From: Moraxella cuniculi DSM 21768
Lineage (GTDB): Bacteria > Pseudomonadota > Gammaproteobacteria > Pseudomonadales > Moraxellaceae
Direction: 5' to 3'
DNA: 64,000 bases
Assembly: GCF_900156515.1 (NCBI RefSeq)
Contig: NZ_FTNU01000003.1
Span: 1-64,000 of the forward strand
Below, in pieces: positions 54,409 to 64,000 of the stretch. A program made the translations under genes and the position numbers. The notes under the pieces are model-generated. The model was not told the DNA's origin and ran no database searches. It saw only the letters and a list, made by a program, of their open reading frames with translations. The number at the start of each line of letters is the position of its first letter. The stretch's first letter is position 1.

Positions 54409-55635
54409 TCAAAACAACACACGCACACGAATGGTTTCAGCCACAGCACGCAAACGCTGCAATGCCTTGTCCGAATCGTTATCATCAACATCCATCACCA
54501 AATAACCAATATCACCCTTGGTCATCAGCGATTGGGCTGCAATGTTGATCCCTGCATCGGCAAAAGAGGCGTTAATCTGCGACAGCACACCAGGGACATT
54601 GCGGTGAATATGCAATAAGCGGTGCGTACCTTCGGCAAAAGGAATGGCAACATTGGGGAAATTCACCGCACTGGTGGTATCGCCTTGATCTGAATAGCGA
54701 ACAAATTTCTCCGCAACCTCCAAGCCGATATTGGCTTGTGCCTCTTGGGTAGAGCCACCAACATGTGGGGTTAGGATAACATTATCAAAGGCACGCAATG
54801 GCGACTCAAACTCCTCATCGGCAGATTTTGGCTCTTTTGGAAAAACATCAATCGCCGCTCCCAGCAGTTTTTTGCTTGCCAGTGCATCAGCCAATGCATC
54901 AATATCCACACAACCACCACGAGCAGCATTAATAAAAAACGCACCGTCTTTCATTTGGGCAAATTCTTTGGCGGTCATCATATTGCGAGTGCTTGGCAAA
55001 TCAGGCACATGCAAAGTTACCACATCTGCCTTCGCCAGCAGCTCATCTAGGCTGCCCACTTGTACAGCATTGCCCAGCGGCAATTTGGTTACAGCATCAT
55101 GATAAATAACTCTCATGCCCAGACTTTCAGCCAGCACCGACAATTGTGAGCCGATTGAGCCATAGCCCACGATACCCATCGTTTTGCCACGCACTTCGTA
55201 ACTGTCTTTGGCAGACTTATTCCAGCCACCACGATGCACAACGGCATTTTTCTCAGGTACACCACGCATTAACATGATGGTCTCAGCCAGCACCAATTCG
55301 GCAACCGAGCGAGTATTTGAAAATGGTGCATTAAACACTGGAATGCCAAGCTCCAACGCCGCCTCAAGATCAACTTGGTTCGTGCCAATACAATAGCAAC
55401 CGATACAAATCAGCTTCTGGGCAGCCTCCAGCACCTTGCGTGTCAGCTGCGTGCGAGAGCGGATACCAATAAAGTGAGCATCTTTGATTTTTTCAATCAA
55501 TTCTGCCTCATCAAGTGCAGATTTGATGTATTCAATGTTGGTATAACCTGCTTCGTTTAATACCTTCAGTGCATTTTCGTGTACGCCCTCAAGCAACAAA
55601 AAACGAATCTTGTCTTTATTGAGAGATAAAGTCAT
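54409..55635 (-). CDS. serA: D-3-phosphoglycerate dehydrogenase
   Basis: 408-residue NAD-dependent enzyme, first step of serine synthesis. Substrate domain start LSLNKDKIRFLLLEGVHENA, Rossmann motif GIVGYGSIGSQLS, catalytic Arg in INAARGGCVD and His in TPHVGGST. A C-terminal ACT domain (VPGVLSQINASFADAGINIAA) implies feedback control by serine, as in E. coli SerA (410 residues). ATG at 55635 with AAGGA upstream. Confidence 0.96.
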   Translation of the reverse strand: MTLSLNKDKIRFLLLEGVHENALKVLNEAGYTNIEYIKSALDEAELIEKIKDAHFIGIRSRTQLTRKVLEAAQKLICIGCYCIGTNQVDLEAALELGIPVFNAPFSNTRSVAELVLAETIMLMRGVPEKNAVVHRGGWNKSAKDSYEVRGKTMGIVGYGSIGSQLSVLAESLGMRVIYHDAVTKLPLGNAVQVGSLDELLAKADVVTLHVPDLPSTRNMMTAKEFAQMKDGAFFINAARGGCVDIDALADALASKKLLGAAIDVFPKEPKSADEEFESPLRAFDNVILTPHVGGSTQEAQANIGLEVAEKFVRYSDQGDTTSAVNFPNVAIPFAEGTHRLLHIHRNVPGVLSQINASFADAGINIAAQSLMTKGDIGYLVMDVDDNDSDKALQRLRAVAETIRVRVLF

Positions 55636-55910
55636 GGTAAATCCTTCGGTGAAAAAATTAATGTTATACACGCATTGGCTAAATTTTGCAATAGACAAAT
55701 GCCACTATCAATATGAAATCTTGGAATACTGGCTCTTGCCAATGGTTTGCCAACCATCACTCAATCAAATACCAAGTAGCAAATTTCTGGCAAAGCCCAA
55801 CACGATCATAATAATCACGCCATCTGTCAAGGTAAATTTCGCCAAACCCTGCCACCTTGTCTGTAGCTCAGACCAGCTTTTGGCGGACTAAATTTATCAA
55901 GCTCAAAAAA
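55636..55910. other. Intergenic region serA-rpoC
   Basis: About 275 bp. Carries the serA promoter region (minus strand) and then unassigned sequence up to the rpoC terminator. A plus-strand open frame at 55610-55891 begins inside serA and shows no recognisable domain; not called. Confidence 0.4.
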
Positions 55911-55942
55911 AACAAAAGCCCGTTATCAAACGAGCTTTTGTT
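55911..55942 (-). terminator. Terminator of rpoBC
   Basis: Stem AACAAAAGC-C-CGTT paired with AACG-A-GCTTTTGTT (one internal mismatch) and a 4-base loop, 12 bp after the rpoC stop, followed by T-rich sequence on the minus strand. Confidence 0.82.
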
Positions 55943-55954
55943 ATGATGGCAGGT

Positions 55955-58900
55955 TTACTCTTGTGAACCAAGTTCGTCAGCAAATGCCTTGGCAAAGCTG
56001 TCCTCAACGCTGCCAGCGGTATCGCCAAGCAATGTCTCTGCCAGCAGATCATCTGCCTGAACCTGACTGTCAGCAACATTTTGTGCTTTGCGTTGGCGGT
56101 TTTGATGATAAGCCAATCCTGTACCTGCTGGAATCAAACGACCCACCACGACATTTTCTTTTAGACCGCTCAAATCATCAACCTTGCCCATGACCGCAGC
56201 GGCAGTCAAGACGCGTGTGGTTTCTTGGAATGATGCTGCCGAAATAAAGCTTTCGGTTGCCAGACTTGCTTTGGTGATGCCCAGCAATTGGCGTTCGTAC
56301 TGCACAGGGAATTTGTTATTCTCCTGCAATTCGGCATTCAATGCACGGATTTTTGAGTACTCTGCTTGGTCGCCCTTAAAGTAGCTCGAATCACCGCCAT
56401 CAATCACCTCAACCTTGCGTAACATCTGACGCACAATCACTTCAATGTGCTTATCATTGATTTTTACGCCCTGCAAGCGATATACCTCTTGCACTTCATT
56501 GACAATATAATTGGCAAGTGCTGTTTCGCCTTTTAGACGCAAAATATCATGCGGGTTTTGTGGTCCATCTGACACAACTTCACCACGCTCGACCGTTTCA
56601 CCCTCAAAGACATTGATTTGACGCCATTTTGGAATTAATTCCTCATGGACAGTGCCATCTTCGGCAGTGATGATAAAGCGGTTTTTGCCTTTGGTTTCTT
56701 TACCAAAACTCACTACACCGCTAATCTCTGCCATGATGGCATGATCTTTTGGACGGCGAGCTTCGAACAAATCAGCCACGCGTGGCAGACCGCCCGTAAT
56801 ATCCTTGGTACCTGAGGTTGCTTGCGGTACACGACCCAAGACCGAACCTGCTGCAACTTGTTCACCATCTGCCACACGGATAATGGTATCGTTTGGCAAG
56901 AAATACACCACTTCTTTGCCAGAATCGGTATCAAGAATAATCGCTGGGCGTAAATCTTTGGCAATACCGGGGCGATCTTTGCTTGGCAGAATCTCAAAAG
57001 AGCTAACGCCTGTTATTTCATCAACCTTGACCGTTGCAGTCATGCCATCGGTAATATCACTAAAGCGAGCCGTACCAGAGAATTCGGTGATGATTGGGTG
57101 GGTATGCGGATCCCATTTGGCAATCACCTGACCTGCCTCTACTGCATCGCCATCACGCACCAAGACGCTTGAGCCATAAGGCACTTTGTAGCGTTCACGC
57201 TCACGGCCTTGGCTGTCCGCCACGCCAATCTCCGCAGAACGAGATACGATGACCAAATGCCCATCGGTATGCTCTACCGTTTTCATGTTGTGGAAACGAA
57301 CCGAACCTGCATTACCAACAGAGACGCTGTTGTCCACCGAGGCTGCCGAAGCGGCACCACCCACGTGGAAAGTACGCATGGTCAGCTGTGTACCCGGTTC
57401 ACCGATTGACTGGGCAGCCATAACGCCGACAGATTCGCCGATATTTACCAAATGACCTCGTGCCAAATCACGGCCATAGCATTTTGCACATACGCCTTGA
57501 GCAGCTTCACAAGTGATGACCGAACGCACATACACTTCATCAATGGCATTGGTGTCAAGTTTTTCGACCAGACGCTCATCAATCAAAGTGCCAGCTGCAA
57601 CAACCACCTCACCATCGGCATTGACAACATCGGATGCTGCCACACGACCCAATACACGATCGCCCAAACGCTCAACGATTTCGCCACCATCAATCACAGG
57701 TGCCATACGCTGACCTGCTTGTGTATGACAATCATCTTGGGTGATGACCAAGTCTTGTGCCACATCAACCAAACGACGGGTCAGATAACCTGAGTTTGCA
57801 GTTTTTAGGGCGGTATCAGCCAAGCCTTTACGCGCACCGTGTGTTGAGATAAAGTACTGCAAAACGGTCAAACCTTCACGGAAGTTTGCCTTAATTGGCG
57901 TTTCGATAATCGAGCCATCTGGCTTTGCCATCAAGCCACGCATACCAGCCAACTGACGAATCTGCGTTGCACTACCACGAGCACCAGAATCCGCCATCAT
58001 GTAGATTGAGTTAAATGATTTTTGTTGCTCGGCTTGACCATCAGCATTGACAACTTCATCTGTTGATAGGTTTTCCATCATTGCATTGGCAATCTTGTCC
58101 GATGTTCTTGCCCAGATATCAACAACCTTATTGTATCGCTCACCTGCGGTTACAAAGCCTTGCTCAAACTGATGTTCAATATCACGCACTTCGGCATCAG
58201 CAGCGTCAACGATTTGTTTTTTGGTTGGCGGAATTACCATGTCTTCCATACCAATTGAAATACCAGACAAGGTTGCTTGAGCAAAACCTAGATACATCAA
58301 ATGGTCGGCAAACAATACCGATTCTTTTACGCCAAGTTTGCGATAGCAAGAGTTTAAAAGTTTTGAGATGTTCTTTTTGGTCATCTCAGTGTTGCACTCA
58401 TCAAACGCCATGCCTTCAGGCATGATATTCCAAATCAACAAACGACCCGCAACAGTGTCGTAAATGGTTGAACGGCTGACCTTTTCGCCAGTTTTTTCGT
58501 CCAAGATGGTCTCGGCAACACGCACTTTGATTTTTGCATTGACGCTCAAATCTTCTGAACCGATGGCACGCAATGCCTCATTGACTGTGCTAAAAATCAT
58601 GCCCTCACCGCGAGCTGCCACATGGCTACGGCTGATATAATACAAGCCCAATACCACATCTTGTGATGGTACGATAATCGGCTCGCCGTTCGCTGGAGAC
58701 AAGATGTTATTGGTAGACATCATCAATGCACGAGCTTCTAGCTGTGCTTCTAGTGTCAATGGCACATGTACCGCCATTTGGTCGCCGTCAAAGTCAGCGT
58801 TAAATGCCGCACAGACCAAGGGGTGCAGCTGGATTGCTTTACCTTCAATCAGCACAGGCTCAAACGCCTGTAAGCCCAAACGGTGCAGGGTTGGTGCACG

Positions 58901-60178
58901 GTTTAGCAGGACTGGATGCTCACGAATGACCATCGCCAACATATCCCAAACTGCTGGCTCTTCACGCTCAACCATTTTTTTGGCAGCCTTGATGGTGCTG
59001 GCAATGCCATTTTGTAATAACTTAGCATAGGTAAATGGTTTAAATAGCTCAAGTGCCATTTTCTTTGGCAAACCACACTGATGCAGACGCAATGTCGGAC
59101 CGACCACAATCACCGAACGACCCGAATAATCCACTCGTTTACCCAGCAAGTTTTGGCGGAAACGACCTTGCTTACCTTTAATCATGTCTGCCAATGATTT
59201 TAGCGGACGCTTGTTTGAGCCTGTAATAGCACGACCACGGCGACCATTGTCAAGCAAAGCATCTACCGCCTCTTGTAGCATACGCTTCTCATTTCGCACG
59301 ATAATATCAGGTGCGTTCAATTCAAGCAAACGCTTCAAGCGGTTGTTACGGTTGATAACACGGCGGTATAAATCGTTCAAATCTGAAGTGGCAAAACGAC
59401 CACCTTCAAGCGGTACCAATGGACGCAAATCAGGTGGCAATACAGGCAATACTGTCATCACCATCCATTCAGGCTTGTTGTTTGAATCACGGAATGACTC
59501 AAGCAATTGCAAGCGTTTTGACATTTTCTTTAGCTTGGTTTCAGAGCCTGTTTGCGGAATGGCGGCACGCAGCTCATCAATCTCACCATCAACATCAATG
59601 TCTTTTAGCAAGTCTTGAATGGCTTCTGCACCCATCTTGGCAACAAATTCATCGCCATATTGCTCAAGGGCAGTAAAATACTCTTCGTCATCAAGCAATT
59701 GATACTTATCAAGGCTAGTCATGCCCGGATCGGTTACGATATAGCTCTCAAAATATAGCACGCGTTCAATATCACGCAGAGTAATATCAAGCAACAAACC
59801 AATACGGCTTGGTAAAGATTTCAAGAACCAAATATGAGCCACAGGGCTAGCAAGCTCAATATGACCCATGCGATCACGACGCACTTTGGCAGCAGTTACC
59901 TCAACGCCACATTTTTCACAAATAATGCCTTGGAATTTGCGGCGTTTGTATTTGCCACACAAGCATTCAAAATCTTTCACAGGTCCAAAGATTTTGGCAC
60001 AGAACAAACCATCACGCTCAGGCTTAAAGGTGCGGTAATTGATGGTTTCAGGCTTTTTTACCTCGCCATGCGACCAAGATTTGATGGCCTCAGGTGATGC
60101 CAAAGAAATTTGAATGCTGTCAAACTCTTTCACACCGCCATCAGCAGGGCCTTTCATGATATCTAATAAATCTTTCAA
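55955..60178 (-). CDS. rpoC: DNA-directed RNA polymerase subunit beta'
   Basis: 1407-residue catalytic subunit. N-terminal zinc site [20 protein letters not shown], the catalytic Mg loop [10 protein letters not shown] and the second zinc-binding cysteines in [15 protein letters not shown] are present. Translation starts at TTG (MKDLLDIM) with GGAG seven bases upstream; the same protein start occurs in related Moraxellaceae, and the next ATG (MKGPADGG) would lose conserved residues. Follows rpoB by 80 bp. Confidence 0.97.
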   Translation of the reverse strand: MKDLLDIMKGPADGGVKEFDSIQISLASPEAIKSWSHGEVKKPETINYRTFKPERDGLFCAKIFGPVKDFECLCGKYKRRKFQGIICEKCGVEVTAAKVRRDRMGHIELASPVAHIWFLKSLPSRIGLLLDITLRDIERVLYFESYIVTDPGMTSLDKYQLLDDEEYFTALEQYGDEFVAKMGAEAIQDLLKDIDVDGEIDELRAAIPQTGSETKLKKMSKRLQLLESFRDSNNKPEWMVMTVLPVLPPDLRPLVPLEGGRFATSDLNDLYRRVINRNNRLKRLLELNAPDIIVRNEKRMLQEAVDALLDNGRRGRAITGSNKRPLKSLADMIKGKQGRFRQNLLGKRVDYSGRSVIVVGPTLRLHQCGLPKKMALELFKPFTYAKLLQNGIASTIKAAKKMVEREEPAVWDMLAMVIREHPVLLNRAPTLHRLGLQAFEPVLIEGKAIQLHPLVCAAFNADFDGDQMAVHVPLTLEAQLEARALMMSTNNILSPANGEPIIVPSQDVVLGLYYISRSHVAARGEGMIFSTVNEALRAIGSEDLSVNAKIKVRVAETILDEKTGEKVSRSTIYDTVAGRLLIWNIMPEGMAFDECNTEMTKKNISKLLNSCYRKLGVKESVLFADHLMYLGFAQATLSGISIGMEDMVIPPTKKQIVDAADAEVRDIEHQFEQGFVTAGERYNKVVDIWARTSDKIANAMMENLSTDEVVNADGQAEQQKSFNSIYMMADSGARGSATQIRQLAGMRGLMAKPDGSIIETPIKANFREGLTVLQYFISTHGARKGLADTALKTANSGYLTRRLVDVAQDLVITQDDCHTQAGQRMAPVIDGGEIVERLGDRVLGRVAASDVVNADGEVVVAAGTLIDERLVEKLDTNAIDEVYVRSVITCEAAQGVCAKCYGRDLARGHLVNIGESVGVMAAQSIGEPGTQLTMRTFHVGGAASAASVDNSVSVGNAGSVRFHNMKTVEHTDGHLVIVSRSAEIGVADSQGRERERYKVPYGSSVLVRDGDAVEAGQVIAKWDPHTHPIITEFSGTARFSDITDGMTATVKVDEITGVSSFEILPSKDRPGIAKDLRPAIILDTDSGKEVVYFLPNDTIIRVADGEQVAAGSVLGRVPQATSGTKDITGGLPRVADLFEARRPKDHAIMAEISGVVSFGKETKGKNRFIITAEDGTVHEELIPKWRQINVFEGETVERGEVVSDGPQNPHDILRLKGETALANYIVNEVQEVYRLQGVKINDKHIEVIVRQMLRKVEVIDGGDSSYFKGDQAEYSKIRALNAELQENNKFPVQYERQLLGITKASLATESFISAASFQETTRVLTAAAVMGKVDDLSGLKENVVVGRLIPAGTGLAYHQNRQRKAQNVADSQVQADDLLAETLLGDTAGSVEDSFAKAFADELGSQE

Positions 60179-60258
60179 AAGGTTTCTCCGTTAATTTTCT
60201 AATCTTTAGTCCCAAACCATCGCACAGGACAGTTTGGGCAAATGCGGTCTTGGCTAAT

Positions 60259-63200
60259 TTACTTTTTTTCTTTCAGATCAATGTTGATGCCCAGCGAGCG
60301 AATCTCTTTGGTCAATACATTGAACGACTCTGGCATACCCGGGGTCATGTATTGCTCGCCATCAACGATGTTTTTGTACATTCTGGTACGACCTTCAACA
60401 TCGTCTGATTTGACTGTCAGCATCTCTTGCAAGGTATAAGTTGCACCGTATGCCTCCAATGCCCAGACTTCCATCTCACCGAAACGCTGACCACCAAACT
60501 GAGCCTTACCGCCCAATGGCTGCTGCGTTACCAGCGAATATGAACCTGTTGAACGAGCGTGCATCTTGTCATCAACCAAGTGGTTAAGTTTTAGCATATA
60601 CATATAACCAACGGTTACAGGGCGATCAAACTTCTTGCCCGTGCGACCATCGTACAGCGTTTGCTGACCTGTGGTAGACAAGCCTGCCAACTCAAGCAAT
60701 TGCTTGATTTGCGTTTCTTTTGCACCATCAAAGACCGCAGTACCCATCGGCACACCGCCTTTTAGGTTTTGGCAAAGTGCCAACAAATCTTCATCAGACA
60801 AGCTATCAAGATCCACTTGTTCCCCACCAACTTGGTTATAAATCTTGTCCAAGAACTCACGCAACTCGGCAATACTTGCTTGTGAACGGAGCATATCATT
60901 AATGCGATCGCCCAAACCACGAGCCGCCATGCCCAAGTGCGTCTCAAGCACCTGACCAATGTTCATACGAGAAGGTACACCAAGTGGATTTAGCACGATG
61001 TCCACAGGATTGCCGTTTTCATCATAAGGCATATCCTCAACTGGCATAATGCGTGATACAACCCCTTTGTTACCATGGCGACCTGCCATTTTATCACCGG
61101 GTTGGATGCGGCGTTTGACCGCCAGATACACTTTGACGATTTTTTGCACGCCATGTGCCAAATCATCGCCCTGTGTCAATTTGCGTTTTTTCTCGGCAAA
61201 TTTATTATCAATGTCTTTTTGTTTATCGCTCAAAAACTCAGCGATTTGTTGCAGGCGTTCTGACACTTCTTCTTCGGCAGGTTGAATGTCAAGCAAGCTC
61301 TCCAGCGGTAGATTTTCAAGATCTGCCAAAGTCAGCACCGTACCTGATTTAAAGCCAGCACCGCCTGAGACTTTCTTGCCATCAAGCAAACTTAAGATAC
61401 GACCTCGTGCCGCCGCCTCAAAGATAACCAGCTCTTCTTTTAAATCTTTACGATAATTATCAAGCATCGCCTTTTCAATGGCTTTGGCTCGACTGTCTTT
61501 TTCCAAGCCATCACGGGTAAACACCTGCACATCAATCACCGTACCTTTGGTCGATGATGGCACACGCAATGAAGTATCTTTAACATCGGCAGCTTTTTCA
61601 CCAAAAATTGCACGCAGCAGTTTTTCTTCTGGAGTTAGCTGACTTTCGCCTTTTGGTGTAACTTTACCCACCAAAATATCACCAGCGTCCACTTCAGCAC
61701 CAATATAAACAATGCCCGCCTCGTCCAAATTGGCAAGAGCAGCTTCACCGACATTTGGAATATCGCCAGTAATCTCTTCAGGGCCAAGTTTGGTATCACG
61801 AGCCACACAGGTCAGCTCTTGGATATGAATGGTGGTAAAGCGATCTTCTTGCACCACTCGCTCAGACAACAAAATTGAGTCTTCGAAGTTATAACCATTC
61901 CACGGCATGAATGCCACACGCATATTTTGACCCAATGCCAACTCGCCCAAATCGGTAGACGGACCATCTGCCAAAATATCGCCACGAGCAATCGCATCGC
62001 CTTCATTGACAATAACGCGTTGGTTGATACAGGTATTTTGGTTTGAGCGAGTGTATTTAATCAGGTTATAAATATCAATACCTGCCTCACCTGCGGTCAT
62101 TTCGTCTTCATTGACACGCACAATGATACGGCTGGCATCAACCTCCTCAATAACTCCGCCACGCTTGGCAACCACGCATACGCCGCTGTCTCGTGCAACA
62201 TGGCGTTCCATGCCCGTACCGACAAGCGGTTTGTCGCTACGCAAAGTTGGTACTGCTTGGCGTTGCATGTTCGAGCCCATCAAGGCACGGTTAGCATCAT
62301 CATGCTCCAAAAATGGAATAAGGCTTGCAGCAACAGACACAACCTGACGAGGCGAAACATCCATATGGGTAACTTTATCAGCACTCATGCGGACAAATTC
62401 ACCATCATAACGCACACTGACCATCTCTTCGGTCAGCTCACCATTTTCGTTCATTGGCGAGTCAGCCTGTGCAATCACCATGCCAACTTCTTCAATGGCA
62501 GAGACATACTCAATCTCATCGGTAACACGACCATCAACCACACGGCGATATGGCGTTTCCAAAAAGCCAAAATTATTCGTCTTGGCAAATACCGCCAACG
62601 AGTTAATCAAACCAATGTTTGGACCTTCGGGCGTTTCGATTGGACATACACGACCATAATGCGTGGTATGCACATCTCGCACCTCAAAGCCTGCACGCTC
62701 ACGAGTCAGGCCGCCTGGGCCAAGTGCCGAAACACGGCGTTTGTGGGTGATTTCAGACAGCGGGTTGTTTTGATCCATAAATTGCGACAACTGGCTTGAA
62801 CCAAAAAACTCCTTAATCGATGCGGCAACAGGTTTTGAGTTAATCAAATCTTGTGGCGACAAATTGTCCGAATCCGCTGTGGTCAAACGCTCTTTTACCG
62901 CACGCTCCACACGAGCCAAACCGATACGGAATTGGTTTTCGGTCATTTCACCAACCGAGCGAATACGGCGGTTGCCCAAGTGGTCAATGTCATCAACCTC
63001 GCCACGACCATTGCGAATCTCAATCAGTTCTTTTAGCACATCAACGATATCTTGATTTGACAGCACGCCTTGATCACGCTGCACATCAATATCATCGGTT
63101 TCGACAAATTCGCGACCCAAGCGGCGATTAAACTTCATACGACCAACATTGGATAGGTCATAACGCTCTTGGCTAAAGAACATTGATTCAAATAATTTTT

Positions 63201-64000
63201 CGGCAGTTTCTAGCGTTGGTGGCTCACCGGGACGCATGACTTTATAAATCTCAATCAATGCCTCTTCACGCGTCAATACTGTATCGGCACGCAAAGTATC
63301 AGCGATGAATGAGCCATGATCAATGTCATTGGTGAACAAAATCTTAAATGATTTTACATTTTTTTCAGCCAGTTTTACCAATACTTCATGATCGATCAAG
63401 GTGTTGGCACGCACGATAACTTCGTCCGCCACGATAACATCTTCGCCAATGATGCGTTCATAAAGGTACTCATCAGGCACTGCCAATTTGGTCAAGCCAG
63501 CATCAATGATTTGCTTGATTCGGCGAGCATTGATACGCTGACCTTGCTCAACGATAACCTTACCTTCTGCATCAACAATATCAAACTGTGCCATTTCGCC
63601 CTTTAAGCGATCAGCAATCAGCTCAATCTCAAAAGACTCTTCGCCCTTGAATACTTCCACTTTGTCAAAAAAGGTATCCAAAATTTGTGCGGTATCCATG
63701 CCGATGGCACGCAAAATAATGGTGGCAAGCAACTTGCGGCGACGGTCAATACGAGCATAGACCAAGTCTTTGACATCAAACTCAAAATCAAGCCATGAAC
63801 CACGATAAGGAATGATACGAGCATTATAAAGCACCTTACCGCTTGAGTGCGATTTTCCCTTGTCATGATCAAAAAATACGCCAGGTGAACGGTGCAATTG
63901 TGAAACAATCACACGCTCTGTGCCATTGATGATAAAAGTACCATTATCCGTCATAAGCGGAATTTCGCCCATGTAGACGCTTTGTTCACGGACATCTTTA
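60259..64000 (-). CDS. rpoB: DNA-directed RNA polymerase subunit beta (5' end beyond window)
   Basis: Partial gene. The frame is open to the right edge, and the first visible residues [20 protein letters not shown] correspond to about residue 115-135 of RpoB, so roughly the first 115 residues are missing. The rifampicin-binding region is intact and wild-type-like: [21 protein letters not shown]. It then continues through [13 protein letters not shown] to the C-terminus ending NIDLKEKK. Upstream partner of rpoC. Confidence 0.97.
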   Translation of the reverse strand, partial: KDVREQSVYMGEIPLMTDNGTFIINGTERVIVSQLHRSPGVFFDHDKGKSHSSGKVLYNARIIPYRGSWLDFEFDVKDLVYARIDRRRKLLATIILRAIGMDTAQILDTFFDKVEVFKGEESFEIELIADRLKGEMAQFDIVDAEGKVIVEQGQRINARRIKQIIDAGLTKLAVPDEYLYERIIGEDVIVADEVIVRANTLIDHEVLVKLAEKNVKSFKILFTNDIDHGSFIADTLRADTVLTREEALIEIYKVMRPGEPPTLETAEKLFESMFFSQERYDLSNVGRMKFNRRLGREFVETDDIDVQRDQGVLSNQDIVDVLKELIEIRNGRGEVDDIDHLGNRRIRSVGEMTENQFRIGLARVERAVKERLTTADSDNLSPQDLINSKPVAASIKEFFGSSQLSQFMDQNNPLSEITHKRRVSALGPGGLTRERAGFEVRDVHTTHYGRVCPIETPEGPNIGLINSLAVFAKTNNFGFLETPYRRVVDGRVTDEIEYVSAIEEVGMVIAQADSPMNENGELTEEMVSVRYDGEFVRMSADKVTHMDVSPRQVVSVAASLIPFLEHDDANRALMGSNMQRQAVPTLRSDKPLVGTGMERHVARDSGVCVVAKRGGVIEEVDASRIIVRVNEDEMTAGEAGIDIYNLIKYTRSNQNTCINQRVIVNEGDAIARGDILADGPSTDLGELALGQNMRVAFMPWNGYNFEDSILLSERVVQEDRFTTIHIQELTCVARDTKLGPEEITGDIPNVGEAALANLDEAGIVYIGAEVDAGDILVGKVTPKGESQLTPEEKLLRAIFGEKAADVKDTSLRVPSSTKGTVIDVQVFTRDGLEKDSRAKAIEKAMLDNYRKDLKEELVIFEAAARGRILSLLDGKKVSGGAGFKSGTVLTLADLENLPLESLLDIQPAEEEVSERLQQIAEFLSDKQKDIDNKFAEKKRKLTQGDDLAHGVQKIVKVYLAVKRRIQPGDKMAGRHGNKGVVSRIMPVEDMPYDENGNPVDIVLNPLGVPSRMNIGQVLETHLGMAARGLGDRINDMLRSQASIAELREFLDKIYNQVGGEQVDLDSLSDEDLLALCQNLKGGVPMGTAVFDGAKETQIKQLLELAGLSTTGQQTLYDGRTGKKFDRPVTVGYMYMLKLNHLVDDKMHARSTGSYSLVTQQPLGGKAQFGGQRFGEMEVWALEAYGATYTLQEMLTVKSDDVEGRTRMYKNIVDGEQYMTPGMPESFNVLTKEIRSLGINIDLKEKK

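Noticed and set aside
55610-55891. 93-codon plus-strand frame between serA and rpoC
   Set aside because: Starts inside serA on the other strand, with no features of a real protein.
1-64000. CRISPR arrays, prophage genes, transposases, rRNA operons
   Set aside because: Looked for regularly spaced repeats, phage structural or integrase-like proteins and rRNA sequence; none seen.

Overview
The window is a bacterial chromosome segment, almost certainly from a gammaproteobacterium of the Moraxellaceae and most likely Moraxella. Grounds: an AT-leaning genome; an RpoC beginning MKDLLDIM from a TTG start as in Acinetobacter relatives; the AcnD/PrpF form of the methylcitrate pathway; and a mix of housekeeping genes typical of that family. 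The species cannot be fixed from sequence alone.

Layout. 1-12.4 kb: an iron-linked membrane operon (DUF3649-PepSY-DUF3325) behind two Fur-box-like sites, pssA, rlmJ, a small 2OG-Fe(II) oxygenase, a lipoprotein, dapE, and a ferric iron ABC transporter whose binding protein (fbpA) is divergent from fbpB-fbpC; then iscX. 12.6-29 kb: oxidative defence genes (ahpF at one end, ahpC/oxyR at the other) flank an accessory-rich methylcitrate region (prpB-TSUP transporter-prpC-acnD-prpF). That region is interrupted by AT-rich material: an amino-acid-hydroxylase-like dioxygenase with an EamA exporter, a surface-adhesin-E-like gene, a type II restriction-modification pair between acnD and prpF, and a decayed lipoprotein gene. 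A 324-bp direct repeat (3' end of the TSUP gene plus 5' end of prpC), identical by eye, brackets dioxygenase-EamA-prpB-TSUP.

29-50.5 kb: core genes: a YgjP-type metalloprotease, ddl, murC, murG, gshB, pyrE, tsf, rpsB, smc, rppH, OsmC and MAPEG proteins, coaX, birA, a second TSUP transporter, tRNA-Phe, the tail-specific protease prc, nagZ and an arginase-family enzyme. 50.6-52.6 kb: an AT-rich three-gene operon with overlapping genes: a clavaminate-synthase-like 2OG-Fe(II) oxygenase followed by the amino-acid exporter pair azlC-azlD. 52.9-64 kb: gor, serA, rpoC and the 3' part of rpoB, which runs off the right edge.

Most notable pattern: two unrelated loci in one window each pair a non-heme iron/2-oxoglutarate oxygenase resembling free-amino-acid hydroxylases with an amino-acid exporter of a different family (EamA; AzlCD). 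This suggests that the organism makes and secretes hydroxylated amino acids; the substrates are unknown.
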